Shown piece after piece: positions 45,021 to 53,492 of a stretch of 64,000 bases of DNA; position 1 is the stretch's first letter, and the number at the start of each line of letters is the position of its first letter. The notes beneath the pieces were generated by a model that was not told where the DNA came from, made no database searches, and saw only the letters and a program-made list of their open reading frames with translations. The translations under genes and the position numbers were made by a program. The DNA is from Paenibacillus sp. cl123 (lineage in GTDB: Bacteria; Bacillota; Bacilli; Paenibacillales; NBRC-103111). The stretch lies in contig NZ_FMYY01000015.1 in assembly GCF_900101595.1 (NCBI RefSeq), positions 1 through 64,000 on the forward strand, written 5' to 3'.

Positions 45021-47787
45021 CAGGCAGCGGCTCAACGGGAGACCGGGACGTTTCGAGAATGGAGCCGAACGGGCCCGTGCAACCGGGGTGAGCGATATCT
45101 CTCTTGCCGGGAATCCGGCTTTGGCGCATCCGGCCGCTCCGGCGGTCTTGACAGCATCAGCATCGCCGACACCGTCGACATCGCCAATACCATCGACATC
45201 ATTAGCACCACCGGCTGCATCGCAAGCATCGTCTGAACGGACAGCATCGACCAGACGGACGGGACAGATCACGCCTGAAGCGTTCGCTCCGCCGTTCGCT
45301 CCGCCAGCTTCAACCGACGACTCTGCTCCGTCTGCCCGCACGGCGATGGCGGAGCCTGGGGCGCGCCGTTCTCTCTCCTCCGGCAGGCTGCCTTCCGGCC
45401 GCTCAGGCTCTCAGTGGGCGGAGGATGCGCTGCTCAGCACGCTCCTGCTGCTGCTGGTCCTGGAGTGGCTGTACCCGCTGGGCAAGCTGGCCAGCATCAC
45501 GGAGCTCTATGCGATTGGGCCGTTCGTCTGGACCTTCGCTTTGTTTGTGGGGATCGATACGTTTCGGCTGGGCTGGCAGCCGTCCTGGCTGCTCAAGGCG
45601 GGCTGGATGGTCGGCCAGACGGTATGGCTGCATCACGGCGGAGCATTCCCCGATCTGAACGGTTGGATGCTTTGGGGGCAGGAGCTGGCGATGGATGTAC
45701 GGGAAGGCGCTCAGGGGAGACTTGCCGATTGGGAGCCATCTACGCGAACCCTGCTTTTTGTAGGCGGATGGGCTTTCTTCATCTCTGTCCTGCAGTCGCT
45801 GGTGCTGGAGCGCAAGCAAATGCACGCGCTTGTTCTGCTGACGCTGGCGCTGCCTATATGGCTACAGACGGCCTTCGGGATGGACGCGTTTGCGTCGGCC
45901 TGCCGAACGCTGATCTTCGGCCTGCTGCTCCAGTGGCTGCTTCAGCCGGGCTTCCTTCGCAGATGGCAGGACGACAGGCCGTCCCGGGCCTCGGCTTCGG
46001 CCGTCGGAAGCCGGGAAAGAGGGGCGGCAGTCCACTCTGCCGGCGTCCGGGCTCAAGGAGCCGGTCTGCTGCTTATAGCCGCAGCGCTGGGCATCGGATG
46101 GCTGGGCGCTTATTTGCAGCCCCAGCAGACGGCTGCGCCCGACTGGAAGCAATACGTCGAAGCCTGGGAACAACGCTTTATCGGCGGAAGCGCGTCCGGG
46201 AGCCGGCTGCAGAGCGGACAAGCCCGCACCGGGTATGGGGCCGATGATCGCTTTCTCGGAGCCCCCTTGGTCCCGGATCATCGGTTAGCCTTCACGGCGG
46301 TGACGGACAAGCCGACCTATTGGCGGGGGGAATCCAAATCCGCCTACACAGGCCGCGGCTGGGAGACCTACGACTCTTCGCTGCAGCCGGGCCGGTTCGA
46401 GGCTCCGCCGATCCAAGAATCGGCAAACGAAAGAGAGACAGTACGGCAGGCGATTACGCTGGCCGACCGGTCGCTGGACCGGCTGCTGTTCGCCGGCGGC
46501 GTCATCACTCGGGTGGATGAGCTGCGGACGACGCAAGGGGATACCATTCCTTCGGAATGGGTATGGAGGCAGGCCGAAACCGACCGTTACACCGTGCCTG
46601 CATTAACCGAGCCGCTGGCATCTTACCGGGTGGAGGCGAAAGTCGCCCCGGACCGGGCCGCATTGGCCGCGCTGCCTAGCGCCGAATATCCGGCGGATAT
46701 CGCCGCACGCTTCCTGCAGCTGCCCGGCAGCCTGCCGGAGCGCGTACGCTCACTTGCCCGTGATCTTGTGGGCGATGCATCGACGCCTTATGCCAAAGCG
46801 GAGGCGATAGAAGCGTACTTGCGCGAGAGCTATACGTACAGCCTTGATCCAGGCGCTCCTCCGGCGGATGGCGAGGATTTGGTTGACCGCTTTTTGTTCG
46901 AGACGCGTAAGGGCTATTGCGATCACTTTTCTACGGCCATGACCGTGCTGCTGCGTGCATCCGGTGTTCCTGCCCGGTGGGTCAAGGGTTTCGCGCCAGG
47001 CGAAGTGACCGGGACAACAGCTGGTGACGCCGGCATACTGTATAACGTGCAGGTGCGCCAGAGCGATGCGCACTCCTGGGTGGAGGTGTACGTCCCTGCC
47101 GCAGGCTGGGTGCCGTTCGAGCCGACGCCTGGGTTTGGAGCAGCTGCGAAAGACGGCGCTCATCCGCTTCAACGGACGGAGGATGCGGCTGCCGCCGTCA
47201 GCGCTCCGGCCTCTTCCCTCTTGAGCGGCGAATGGATGCGAGCGGCGCAGCGCCGCCTCGCCGCCTTCAGCCGCTTGCTGTCGGAGCTGCCCGCTATGGC
47301 ACAAGCATGGATGTCTGCCGCCGCCGGCCAATGGCCGGAAATATGGGCTAAGGCGACCGCCGCCGGATGGCGGTGGCTCCTCGCCGGAGGGATGTTGGCT
47401 TTGCCGGTTCTGCTGCGCTTGCTCGATCTGCGCCGGGCTGGGCTTCGCCGCCTGCGGACTGGGGGCAAGGGGCCTTCCCTGCCGCCTGCTCTGCCGCCTG
47501 CCGGGCTGCTGCCCAGTCTGCGCCGTCTGTCCGCCTACCGGCTCGGCCAGCGCTTATGGCGCAAGCTTCAGCGCGCTTACGGCAAGGCCGGACCGGCGCA
47601 GACGCTGCGTGAATATGCCGCCTCGCGCAGCTGCCGCAGCGTACGGCAGCGCGAAGCGCTGATGCATCTGACCCGGCTGCTGGAGGCACAGCGCTACGGG
47701 GATGGCTACGCGGCTGAGCCGGACGGAGTTACGCGCGAAGCGCTGCGCAAGGCGTGGACGCAGCTTAGACGAAGCCGGCGGTTCTGA
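44992..47787 (+). CDS. transglutaminase-like membrane protein (TgpA family)
   Basis: Protein of 931 residues. A Ser/Ala/Pro/Thr-rich N-terminal region of about 140 residues precedes several membrane helices (about 145-380). Next come a DUF3488-type extracytoplasmic region and the transglutaminase domain, with Cys643 in [10 protein letters not shown] and His in AHSWVEVY plus the following Glu/Asp. A further helix around 795 ([18 protein letters not shown]) and a C-terminal DUF4129-like tail complete it. GTG 44992 is used; TTG 45001, better spaced from AAGGGGGTG, is the main alternative. It is translationally coupled to the DUF58 gene. The long N-terminal extension is unusual. Confidence 0.88.
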   Translation: MKALPGQENNRQRLNGRPGRFENGAERARATGVSDISLAGNPALAHPAAPAVLTASASPTPSTSPIPSTSLAPPAASQASSERTASTRRTGQITPEAFAPPFAPPASTDDSAPSARTAMAEPGARRSLSSGRLPSGRSGSQWAEDALLSTLLLLLVLEWLYPLGKLASITELYAIGPFVWTFALFVGIDTFRLGWQPSWLLKAGWMVGQTVWLHHGGAFPDLNGWMLWGQELAMDVREGAQGRLADWEPSTRTLLFVGGWAFFISVLQSLVLERKQMHALVLLTLALPIWLQTAFGMDAFASACRTLIFGLLLQWLLQPGFLRRWQDDRPSRASASAVGSRERGAAVHSAGVRAQGAGLLLIAAALGIGWLGAYLQPQQTAAPDWKQYVEAWEQRFIGGSASGSRLQSGQARTGYGADDRFLGAPLVPDHRLAFTAVTDKPTYWRGESKSAYTGRGWETYDSSLQPGRFEAPPIQESANERETVRQAITLADRSLDRLLFAGGVITRVDELRTTQGDTIPSEWVWRQAETDRYTVPALTEPLASYRVEAKVAPDRAALAALPSAEYPADIAARFLQLPGSLPERVRSLARDLVGDASTPYAKAEAIEAYLRESYTYSLDPGAPPADGEDLVDRFLFETRKGYCDHFSTAMTVLLRASGVPARWVKGFAPGEVTGTTAGDAGILYNVQVRQSDAHSWVEVYVPAAGWVPFEPTPGFGAAAKDGAHPLQRTEDAAAAVSAPASSLLSGEWMRAAQRRLAAFSRLLSELPAMAQAWMSAAAGQWPEIWAKATAAGWRWLLAGGMLALPVLLRLLDLRRAGLRRLRTGGKGPSLPPALPPAGLLPSLRRLSAYRLGQRLWRKLQRAYGKAGPAQTLREYAASRSCRSVRQREALMHLTRLLEAQRYGDGYAAEPDGVTREALRKAWTQLRRSRRF

Positions 47788-47964
47788 GCAAGGCAAACTT
47801 ACCGGGCGGAGTTTTGAGTACGCTTGCCGCAGTTCCCATAAGTAGAGAACGCGGGACCTGCCGGAGCTCCACATTTGGCGCCGGAGAAGCATCATTTCGG
47901 TCCCACGGCGCAGCCGTTTTCGCAGTAAGTCGGCGAGGACAGCAACCAAACTCAAAGACAAGCA

Positions 47965-47993
47965 TTGCCCTTTACCCGGCATAGCCTTATAAT
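47965..47993 (+). promoter_or_regulatory. guaA promoter
   Basis: TTGCCC, 17-base spacer, TATAAT. Start site expected near 48000, about 45 bases before the guaA ATG. AGGTGTCATT/AATGAACGCCT could form a small leader hairpin. The other part of 47788-48044 shows no purine riboswitch. Confidence 0.6.
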
Positions 47994-48044
47994 AGGTGTC
48001 ATTGAAAAAATGAACGCCTATAAAGCAGGAGGAACGTTAAATCC

Positions 48045-49583
48045 ATGGACAAGCCGAATGAAATTATTGTGGTGCTCGATTTTGGCGGGCAGTACAACCA
48101 GTTGATCGCACGCCGTATCCGCGACTTGGGCGTATACAGCGAACTGCTGCCGTATAATACTCCAGCCGACAAAATCAAAGCGCTGCAGCCGCGAGGCATC
48201 GTCTTCTCGGGCGGTCCCGCCAGCGTGTACGGGGAAGCTTCGCCGCTGGTCGACCCGGCCGTGTACGATCTCGGGGTGCCGATCTTCGGCATTTGCTACG
48301 GAATGCAAATGATGGCTCACCAGTTGAACGGCAAGGTAGAAGGAGCCTCGAAGCGGGAGTACGGCAAGGCGGAAGTTGATTTTACCGATGCATGCGGACT
48401 GGTGCACGGTCTGGAGAAACGCCAAACCGTCTGGATGAGCCATAGCGATCTGGTCGTGCAGACGCCGGAGGGCTTTATTGTGGACGCCAGCACGGAGCAT
48501 GCGCCGATCGCAGCGATGAGCCACCCGGAGAAACGGTTTTTCGCCGTGCAGTTCCATCCCGAGGTGCGCCATTCCGTATATGGCAATGATATGATCCGCA
48601 ACTTCCTCTACCATGTATGCGGCTGCGAAGGCACATGGAGCATGACGACCTTCATCGAGGATACGGTAAACGAAATTCGCGAGAAGGTCGGCGATCAGAA
48701 GGTGCTGTGCGCGCTGTCCGGCGGCGTGGATTCCTCGGTCGTGGCGATGCTGGTTCACAAGGCGATCGGCGATCAGCTGACCTGCATGTTTATCGACCAC
48801 GGCCTGCTGCGCAAAGATGAGGCTGAAGGCGTTATGGAGACATTCGTCGGCAAATTCGACATGAAGGTCGTCAAGATCGACGCTCGCGAGCGGTTCCTCG
48901 GCAAGCTGGCCGGAGTTGACGATCCGGAGCAGAAGCGCAAGATCATCGGCAACGAGTTCATCCGGGTATTCGAGGAGGAATCCTCCAAGTTCGACGACTT
49001 CGCCTTCCTGGCGCAAGGCACGTTGTACACGGATATCGTGGAAAGCGGCACGGCAACAGCGCAGACGATCAAATCTCACCACAACGTCGGCGGTCTGCCT
49101 GAGGATATGAAGTTCAAACTGGTCGAGCCGCTGTCGGCTCTGTTCAAGGACGAGGTGCGCAAGGTCGGCGAGGAGTGCGGCCTGCCGTCCGCCATCGTCT
49201 GGCGTCAGCCGTTCCCGGGTCCGGGTCTTGCGATCCGCGTGCTGGGAGAAGTAACGGAGGAGAAGCTGACGATCGTGCGCGAATCCGACGCGATCCTTCG
49301 CGACGAGATTGCCAAAGCGGGGCTTGACCGCGAGATCTGGCAGTACTTCACGGCGCTGCCGAACATGAAGAGCGTTGGGGTTATGGGCGACGCCCGTACG
49401 TACTCCTACACCGTCGGCATCCGCGCCGTGACCTCCATCGACGGCATGACCGCCGACTGGGCGCGTATTCCGTGGGACGTGCTGGAGAAAATCTCCGTGC
49501 GCATCGTGAATGAAGTAGACAACGTCAACCGGGTCGTGTACGACATTACGTCGAAGCCGCCGGCTACGATCGAGTGGGAATAA
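48045..49583 (+). CDS. guaA: GMP synthase (glutamine-hydrolysing)
   Basis: Protein of 512 residues, standard bacterial length. Class I glutaminase domain with nucleophile Cys84 in FGICYGMQ and catalytic His/Glu in FHPEV. PP-loop ATP pyrophosphatase domain with SGGVDSS. C-terminal dimerisation domain ending PPATIEWE. It converts XMP to GMP. ATG follows AGGAGG with a slightly long spacer. A long terminator hairpin follows. A guanine-type riboswitch and purine permease lie 2.2 kb downstream. Confidence 0.97.
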   Translation: MDKPNEIIVVLDFGGQYNQLIARRIRDLGVYSELLPYNTPADKIKALQPRGIVFSGGPASVYGEASPLVDPAVYDLGVPIFGICYGMQMMAHQLNGKVEGASKREYGKAEVDFTDACGLVHGLEKRQTVWMSHSDLVVQTPEGFIVDASTEHAPIAAMSHPEKRFFAVQFHPEVRHSVYGNDMIRNFLYHVCGCEGTWSMTTFIEDTVNEIREKVGDQKVLCALSGGVDSSVVAMLVHKAIGDQLTCMFIDHGLLRKDEAEGVMETFVGKFDMKVVKIDARERFLGKLAGVDDPEQKRKIIGNEFIRVFEEESSKFDDFAFLAQGTLYTDIVESGTATAQTIKSHHNVGGLPEDMKFKLVEPLSALFKDEVRKVGEECGLPSAIVWRQPFPGPGLAIRVLGEVTEEKLTIVRESDAILRDEIAKAGLDREIWQYFTALPNMKSVGVMGDARTYSYTVGIRAVTSIDGMTADWARIPWDVLEKISVRIVNEVDNVNRVVYDITSKPPATIEWE

Positions 49584-49696
49584 AGGCGAAGGGGAGAATG
49601 CTGTCCATGTATTGGAAGCCTATCTTGGCATAGGTCTCGGACATTGATAGCTGAGTCTCCAGCTAGCTATATTTGCCACAATAGTTTATAAAAAGA

Positions 49697-49742
49697 ACTC
49701 TCTTTTATCTGCGTTGTTTAGCAGGTGGAAGGGAGTATTTTT
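49697..49742 (+). terminator. terminator of guaA
   Basis: ACTCTCTTTTATCTGC and GCAGGTGGAAGGGAGT pair over 16 positions with several G-U pairs, followed by ATTTTT. Confidence 0.8.
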
Positions 49743-50055
49743 ATGGCCGAAAATCCAACAACTTGACGGGGGCAAAATAAAAATCAAGAAAGGATGTGCA
49801 GGAATTGGCATGCGCTCCACAGACGCTATTAGTTTCCGCTATCAGCGCGGTTGGAGAGCTGACTCAAAGGGGGGAAATGTTAATCAGGCATGAAACTAAA
49901 ATAGGAAATAGATTCCCATGACTTTTCTCTTTTTAGCATTCCTATTTTTTATTTAATATGAGATTGTGAGCTGTTCAAAACGAACTTAAAAAGGGAGGAA
50001 TCCACATACACTATTCTAAGCGGTACAATAAATCCAATCCAAAAGGAGATAGGAC
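49743..50055 (+). other. AT-rich leader region of the orphan mraY-like gene
   Basis: Gene-free stretch of about 310 bases. TTGACG at 49763 is a possible -35. CTCCA (near 49815) and TGGAG (near 49855) can pair around a GCGCT/AGCGC-like core. Then AAATAGGAA (49903) and TTCCTATTT (49938) bracket a T run, as an intrinsic terminator or attenuator would. No named riboswitch is recognised. AAAAGGAGATAGGAC gives the ribosome binding site of the next gene. Confidence 0.4.
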
Positions 50056-51003
50056 ATGCTGCAATCCATCTTTGGCATATCCATGCTTTCTTTCTTTGTA
50101 GTAGCGCTTCTGTGTCCTATTCTCATTTGGGGATTACGGGTATTAAAACTTACCCAGCCAATCCGAACGGAATTGCCTCCCGACCATCATGCCAAACGCG
50201 GAACTCCATTAATGGCCGGACTTGTACTTCTAACAGGTATTTTAGTAATCGCTCTAAACAGACCGGATCCGCTAGCCTCTTTCCTTAACACAACTTTCAT
50301 TTTATTTTGCCTCATAGGTTTTGGCGATGACTGGAAAAAAGCTTACTTCCAGGACCCTTCCGGCGTTTCAGGAAAAACAAAGCTCATCTTTCAATTTGCA
50401 TTCACCGGATTGCTTCTTTGGTACCTGAACAGTGTGCATTCTCTTAGTCCAAGCATCACGATCTTTGGCGATAACTCTGTAGAGCTTCCTTTCGTACTCT
50501 ACTTATTCTTGATGATGCTTTTTATTGTCGGTTCGGCCAATGCGATTAATTTTACCGACGGCTTAGACGGCTTGCTGATTTCCGTAGCGATTCCAACTTA
50601 TCTTTTCTTCTTTATGATCTCTGACAAAATAGGTGTTCAAACCTTTTCATTAGTCATGATTGGCTGCTTGTTAGGCTTGTTTTTATATAATAGTTATCCT
50701 GCCCGAGCCTTTATGGGGGATACAGGGTCGCTCGCGATTGGCGGTTCTTTGGCCTTTATGGCGATCATTGAAAAGGTTGAACTCTTAGTTCCCATCCTGT
50801 TTTTTGTATATTTTGCCGAACAACTGTCGGTTATTTTACAGGTTTGGTACTACAAAAAAACCAAGCTTCGTATTTTTCGCATGACACCTATCCATTACCA
50901 TTTCGGCTTGAAATACGGCTGGAGCGAAAACAAAATTGTTATGATATTCGGCTGCATTTCATGGATATGCGCTTTGATCTGTCTATGGATAGGGAGAAGC
51001 TGA
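50056..51003 (+). CDS. MraY-family phospho-N-acetylmuramoyl-pentapeptide transferase paralogue
   Basis: Polytopic membrane protein of 315 residues with about ten helices. MraY signatures: HAKRGTPLMAGL, the Asp pair at 91-92 in GFGDDWKK, NFTDGLDG (155-162), FMGDTGS (Asp212), and RMTPIHYHFGLK. It would transfer phospho-MurNAc-pentapeptide to undecaprenyl phosphate (lipid I). It is outside any cell-wall cluster, and its coding is visibly AT-richer than its neighbours, suggesting transfer. The usual PIHHH motif reads PIHYH. TagO/WecA-type relatives fit less well because of the MTPIH motif. It could be a second, possibly inhibitor-tolerant, MraY. Confidence 0.82.
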   Translation: MLQSIFGISMLSFFVVALLCPILIWGLRVLKLTQPIRTELPPDHHAKRGTPLMAGLVLLTGILVIALNRPDPLASFLNTTFILFCLIGFGDDWKKAYFQDPSGVSGKTKLIFQFAFTGLLLWYLNSVHSLSPSITIFGDNSVELPFVLYLFLMMLFIVGSANAINFTDGLDGLLISVAIPTYLFFFMISDKIGVQTFSLVMIGCLLGLFLYNSYPARAFMGDTGSLAIGGSLAFMAIIEKVELLVPILFFVYFAEQLSVILQVWYYKKTKLRIFRMTPIHYHFGLKYGWSENKIVMIFGCISWICALICLWIGRS

Positions 51004-51091
51004 AGGCGTGCAAGCGTATGGCTTCTGAAAAATGAAAAAGCTGCATGGCTGCGGGTACATAAGCGCCGTGCGCTCAGCCGTCCTGTCGTAT

Positions 51092-51139
51092 AAAAACCTC
51101 CGCCTCACACCTCCAGCAATACGGAGACACGGGCGGAGG
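51092..51139 (-). terminator. minus-strand terminator beyond the decayed remnant
   Basis: CCTCCGCC (51097-51104) and GGCGGAGG (51132-51139) pair. On the minus strand five T follow (51096-51092). Confidence 0.75.
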
Positions 51140-51180
51140 CAGAATGCGTCAAACGGTCTTCTCCTACTAATCAAACTTCA

Positions 51181-51747
51181 GCAGCACGCAAGCTTGTCGT
51201 CGGGCCTGCGTCCGGCTTCCTGATCCGAGCGAGGCAGGAGCAGTCCATCGGTGAGCAGCATGACATAGCGGAGAGAGGCGAGGTCGATGGACCCTGACTG
51301 CACATATTCGCGCATTTCCTCCATCCCGTTGGCCACGCTGTAACCTTACGGGGTATTGGCCATCCATCGGCAATACTCCTCTTTCTTAGTAGGAACGGAA
51401 AAATACGTTTCCGAGCATGCGGTAATTCGCGGTTACTCCTCGCATTTCCTCCATTGACTGCTTCTGCAGGGGCTTTTACAATGACATCTATCGAGACCTC
51501 CTCCACCCGCATCATTTCTATCAAATTCAGTGCAGCGAACCAGCGAATCCGATCCGTTTGTATGGCTGTATGTTCGATATAAGCATGTCTTCGGCCCGCA
51601 GATCGATGCCGAGATCGGCCATCTGCCGCTCAAAACGGGTGACGGTCTGCCTTCCTGCGAAAACGGTCCCGCCCTCATCCGATTATCGAGCTCTAGCCGA
51701 ACGAAATCGGCAAAAAGTTTGAGAATGTTCGGGAAATCCATTGACAA
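51181..51747 (-). pseudogene. degenerate coding remnant(s)
   Basis: No intact gene. One minus-strand frame ends with GYSVANGMEEMREYVQSG, then YVMLLTDGLLLP and a stop near 51180. An in-frame TAA sits just before GYSV (after WMANTP). Other pieces with protein-like composition (DFPNILKLFADFVRLELDNR, MADLGIDLRAEDMLISNIQ) lie upstream in other frames. The LLTDGLLLP piece resembles the C-terminal region of PP2C-type phosphatases, a weak match. A 14-base repeat CGCATTTCCTCCAT at 51311 and 51441 may mark rearrangement. Frameshifts and stops show decay. Confidence 0.45.
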
Positions 51748-51796
51748 CCGCCGTGCCCGCTTTTAGAATGGAGGGAGTTAAAGCAAGGAATAACCG

Positions 51797-51864
51797 TTTC
51801 GTATAATTCCGGGAATTGGCCTGGAAGTCTCTACGAGATCACCGTAAATGATCTGGCTACGAAC
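51797..51864 (+). ncRNA. purine riboswitch aptamer, guanine type
   Basis: P1 arms TTCGTA and TACGAA enclose the conserved core: TATAAT after P1, CTGGAAGTCTCTAC at J2/3 and the P2/P3 boundary, and CCGTAAAT in L3. The J3/1 position that discriminates ligands (74 in xpt numbering) is C in GGCTAC, as in guanine/hypoxanthine rather than adenine aptamers. It precedes an NCS2 purine permease gene by about 120 bases and a terminator hairpin follows, so ligand binding should stop transcription. Confidence 0.93.
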
Positions 51865-51910
51865 AAGAAAGCACGCTTCGCAGGAATTCCGGCGGAGCGC
51901 GGTTTCTCGT

Positions 51911-51952
51911 GAGCCCGGACCGTGAGGTAATCGGGCTCTTCGTCGTTGTTCC
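51911..51952 (+). terminator. riboswitch-controlled terminator
   Basis: GAGCCCG (51911-51917) and CGGGCTC (51932-51938) form a stem followed by the T-rich TTCGTCGTTGTT. Expression platform of the purine riboswitch. Confidence 0.75.
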
Positions 51953-51985
51953 CAAAACACTCTTACTGAGGGGGATTTTGGAAAG

Positions 51986-53395
51986 ATGGATCGTTTTTTT
52001 AAGCTGAAGGAGAACGGCACGACGGTACGTACCGAGGTGATGGCCGGCCTGACCACGTTTATGACGATGGCTTATATTTTGGCCGTCAATCCGAACATTC
52101 TCAGCGCATTCGGCTCGGGAGCTACCGGTATGGACTGGACGGCTGTATTTTTGGCTACGGCCATCGCAGCTGGCGTTGTAACCATCTGCATGGGGTTGTT
52201 CGTCAATTTCCCTGTTGCGCTCGCGCCGGGGATGGGACTTAATGCTTATTTTGCCACAGTCATTTTGGCATCAAACGGTACATTTACGTACCAGATGGCG
52301 CTCACCGCGGTATTTATTTCCGGTATTATCTTTATTCTGCTGACGGTAACCAAGGTTCGCCAAATGCTGCTCGTCGCGGTTCCGGACAGCCTGAAGCATG
52401 CGATTACAGTCGGTATCGGGTTGTTTATTACGATTATCGGGTTGAAGAACAGCGGTCTGCTGACGGTTGCCGTCGAGCTGGCCGGTGATGTCCCCAAGGG
52501 CAAATATACGGATCTGCTTTCGTTCGAAACGGTGTTCCACATCGGCAGCATGCATAATGTGAATGTGCTGCTCACGGTCATCGGTCTGTTCTTAATCTCG
52601 ATTCTGATGGTGCTGCGTGTGCGCGGCGCGATTCTGTTCGGCATTCTGCTGACGACAGTAGTCGGAATTTTCATGAATAACCCGGACGGCTCTCCCGTGG
52701 TGAATCTGGCGAATCTGACCAGCAACCAGACGACATGGGTACCGGATCTGACCAAGCTGGCTTTCGCGGATTTTGACTTCGCGGGCGTGATGAACGCGGG
52801 GATTATCTCGGTCGTGCTTACCTTCACATTCGTGGAATTGTTCGATACGTTCGGTACGCTTGTCGGTACGGCGAACCGTGCGGGGATTATGAAGAACGAA
52901 ACAGAAGGCCGCAAGAAGGTCGGCAAAGCGATGATGGTTGACGCAATCGGCGTCAGCGGCGGCGCCTTGGTCGGGACAAGCACCGTGACGGCATTCGTCG
53001 AGAGCTCGGCGGGTATCGCCGAGGGTGGCCGTACCGGCTTGACGGCGGTTACGACAGGCGTCTGCTTCCTGCTCGCGATCTTCCTGGCTCCTCTTGCTGC
53101 GCTAGTCCCTGGCTCGGCTACGGCGGCGGCCCTGGTCGTTGTCGGCGTGCTGATGATGCAATCCGTGAAGGAAATTGATTTCTCCGATCTTGTGTACGGG
53201 ATTCCGGCATTTTTCATCGTAGCGTTTATGCCGTTTACGTATAATATCGCCAACGGTATTTCATTTGGTATCGTCAGCTATGTCGTCTTGGCGACGTCTG
53301 CCCGTCTCGGCGGCAAGGGCAATTACAAGGTTCACTGGCTGATGTGGGTGCTTGCGGTGCTGATTGTGCTGCGGTACATGTTTATTACGGAGTAA
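51986..53395 (+). CDS. pbuG: NCS2-family guanine/hypoxanthine permease (PbuG-like)
   Basis: Permease of 469 residues in the AzgA-like branch of NCS2. It has about twelve to fourteen helices, the start RTEVMAGLTTFMTMAYILAVNP, the substrate motif NFPVALAPGMGLNAYF, TFVELFDTFGTLVGTA, and GTSTVTAFVESSAGIAEGGRTG in the conserved repeat. It imports hypoxanthine/guanine by proton symport. The guanine riboswitch upstream agrees with the substrate. ATG follows GAGGGGG. A terminator hairpin follows. Confidence 0.93.
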   Translation: MDRFFKLKENGTTVRTEVMAGLTTFMTMAYILAVNPNILSAFGSGATGMDWTAVFLATAIAAGVVTICMGLFVNFPVALAPGMGLNAYFATVILASNGTFTYQMALTAVFISGIIFILLTVTKVRQMLLVAVPDSLKHAITVGIGLFITIIGLKNSGLLTVAVELAGDVPKGKYTDLLSFETVFHIGSMHNVNVLLTVIGLFLISILMVLRVRGAILFGILLTTVVGIFMNNPDGSPVVNLANLTSNQTTWVPDLTKLAFADFDFAGVMNAGIISVVLTFTFVELFDTFGTLVGTANRAGIMKNETEGRKKVGKAMMVDAIGVSGGALVGTSTVTAFVESSAGIAEGGRTGLTAVTTGVCFLLAIFLAPLAALVPGSATAAALVVVGVLMMQSVKEIDFSDLVYGIPAFFIVAFMPFTYNIANGISFGIVSYVVLATSARLGGKGNYKVHWLMWVLAVLIVLRYMFITE

Positions 53396-53425
53396 GATCG
53401 GGGCGTTTATCCTCACTGTGTTCCC

Positions 53426-53467
53426 AAGGCTTCGGTATCCGATTTGGTCGGGCATCGAAGCCTTTTT
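53426..53467 (+). terminator. terminator of the purine permease gene
   Basis: AAGGCTTCG and CGAAGCCTT pair, followed by TTTT. It lies between convergent genes. Confidence 0.88.
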
Positions 53468-53492
53468 TGCATGGCTCCCAGCAAAATCCCCC

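Noticed and set aside
43728..45341. Minus-strand open frame of 537 codons
   Set aside because: Antisense to the DUF58 gene in very GC-rich DNA; the plus strand has conserved family motifs.
47788..48044. Possible purine riboswitch before guaA
   Set aside because: The conserved aptamer core is absent; only a promoter and a small leader hairpin are visible.
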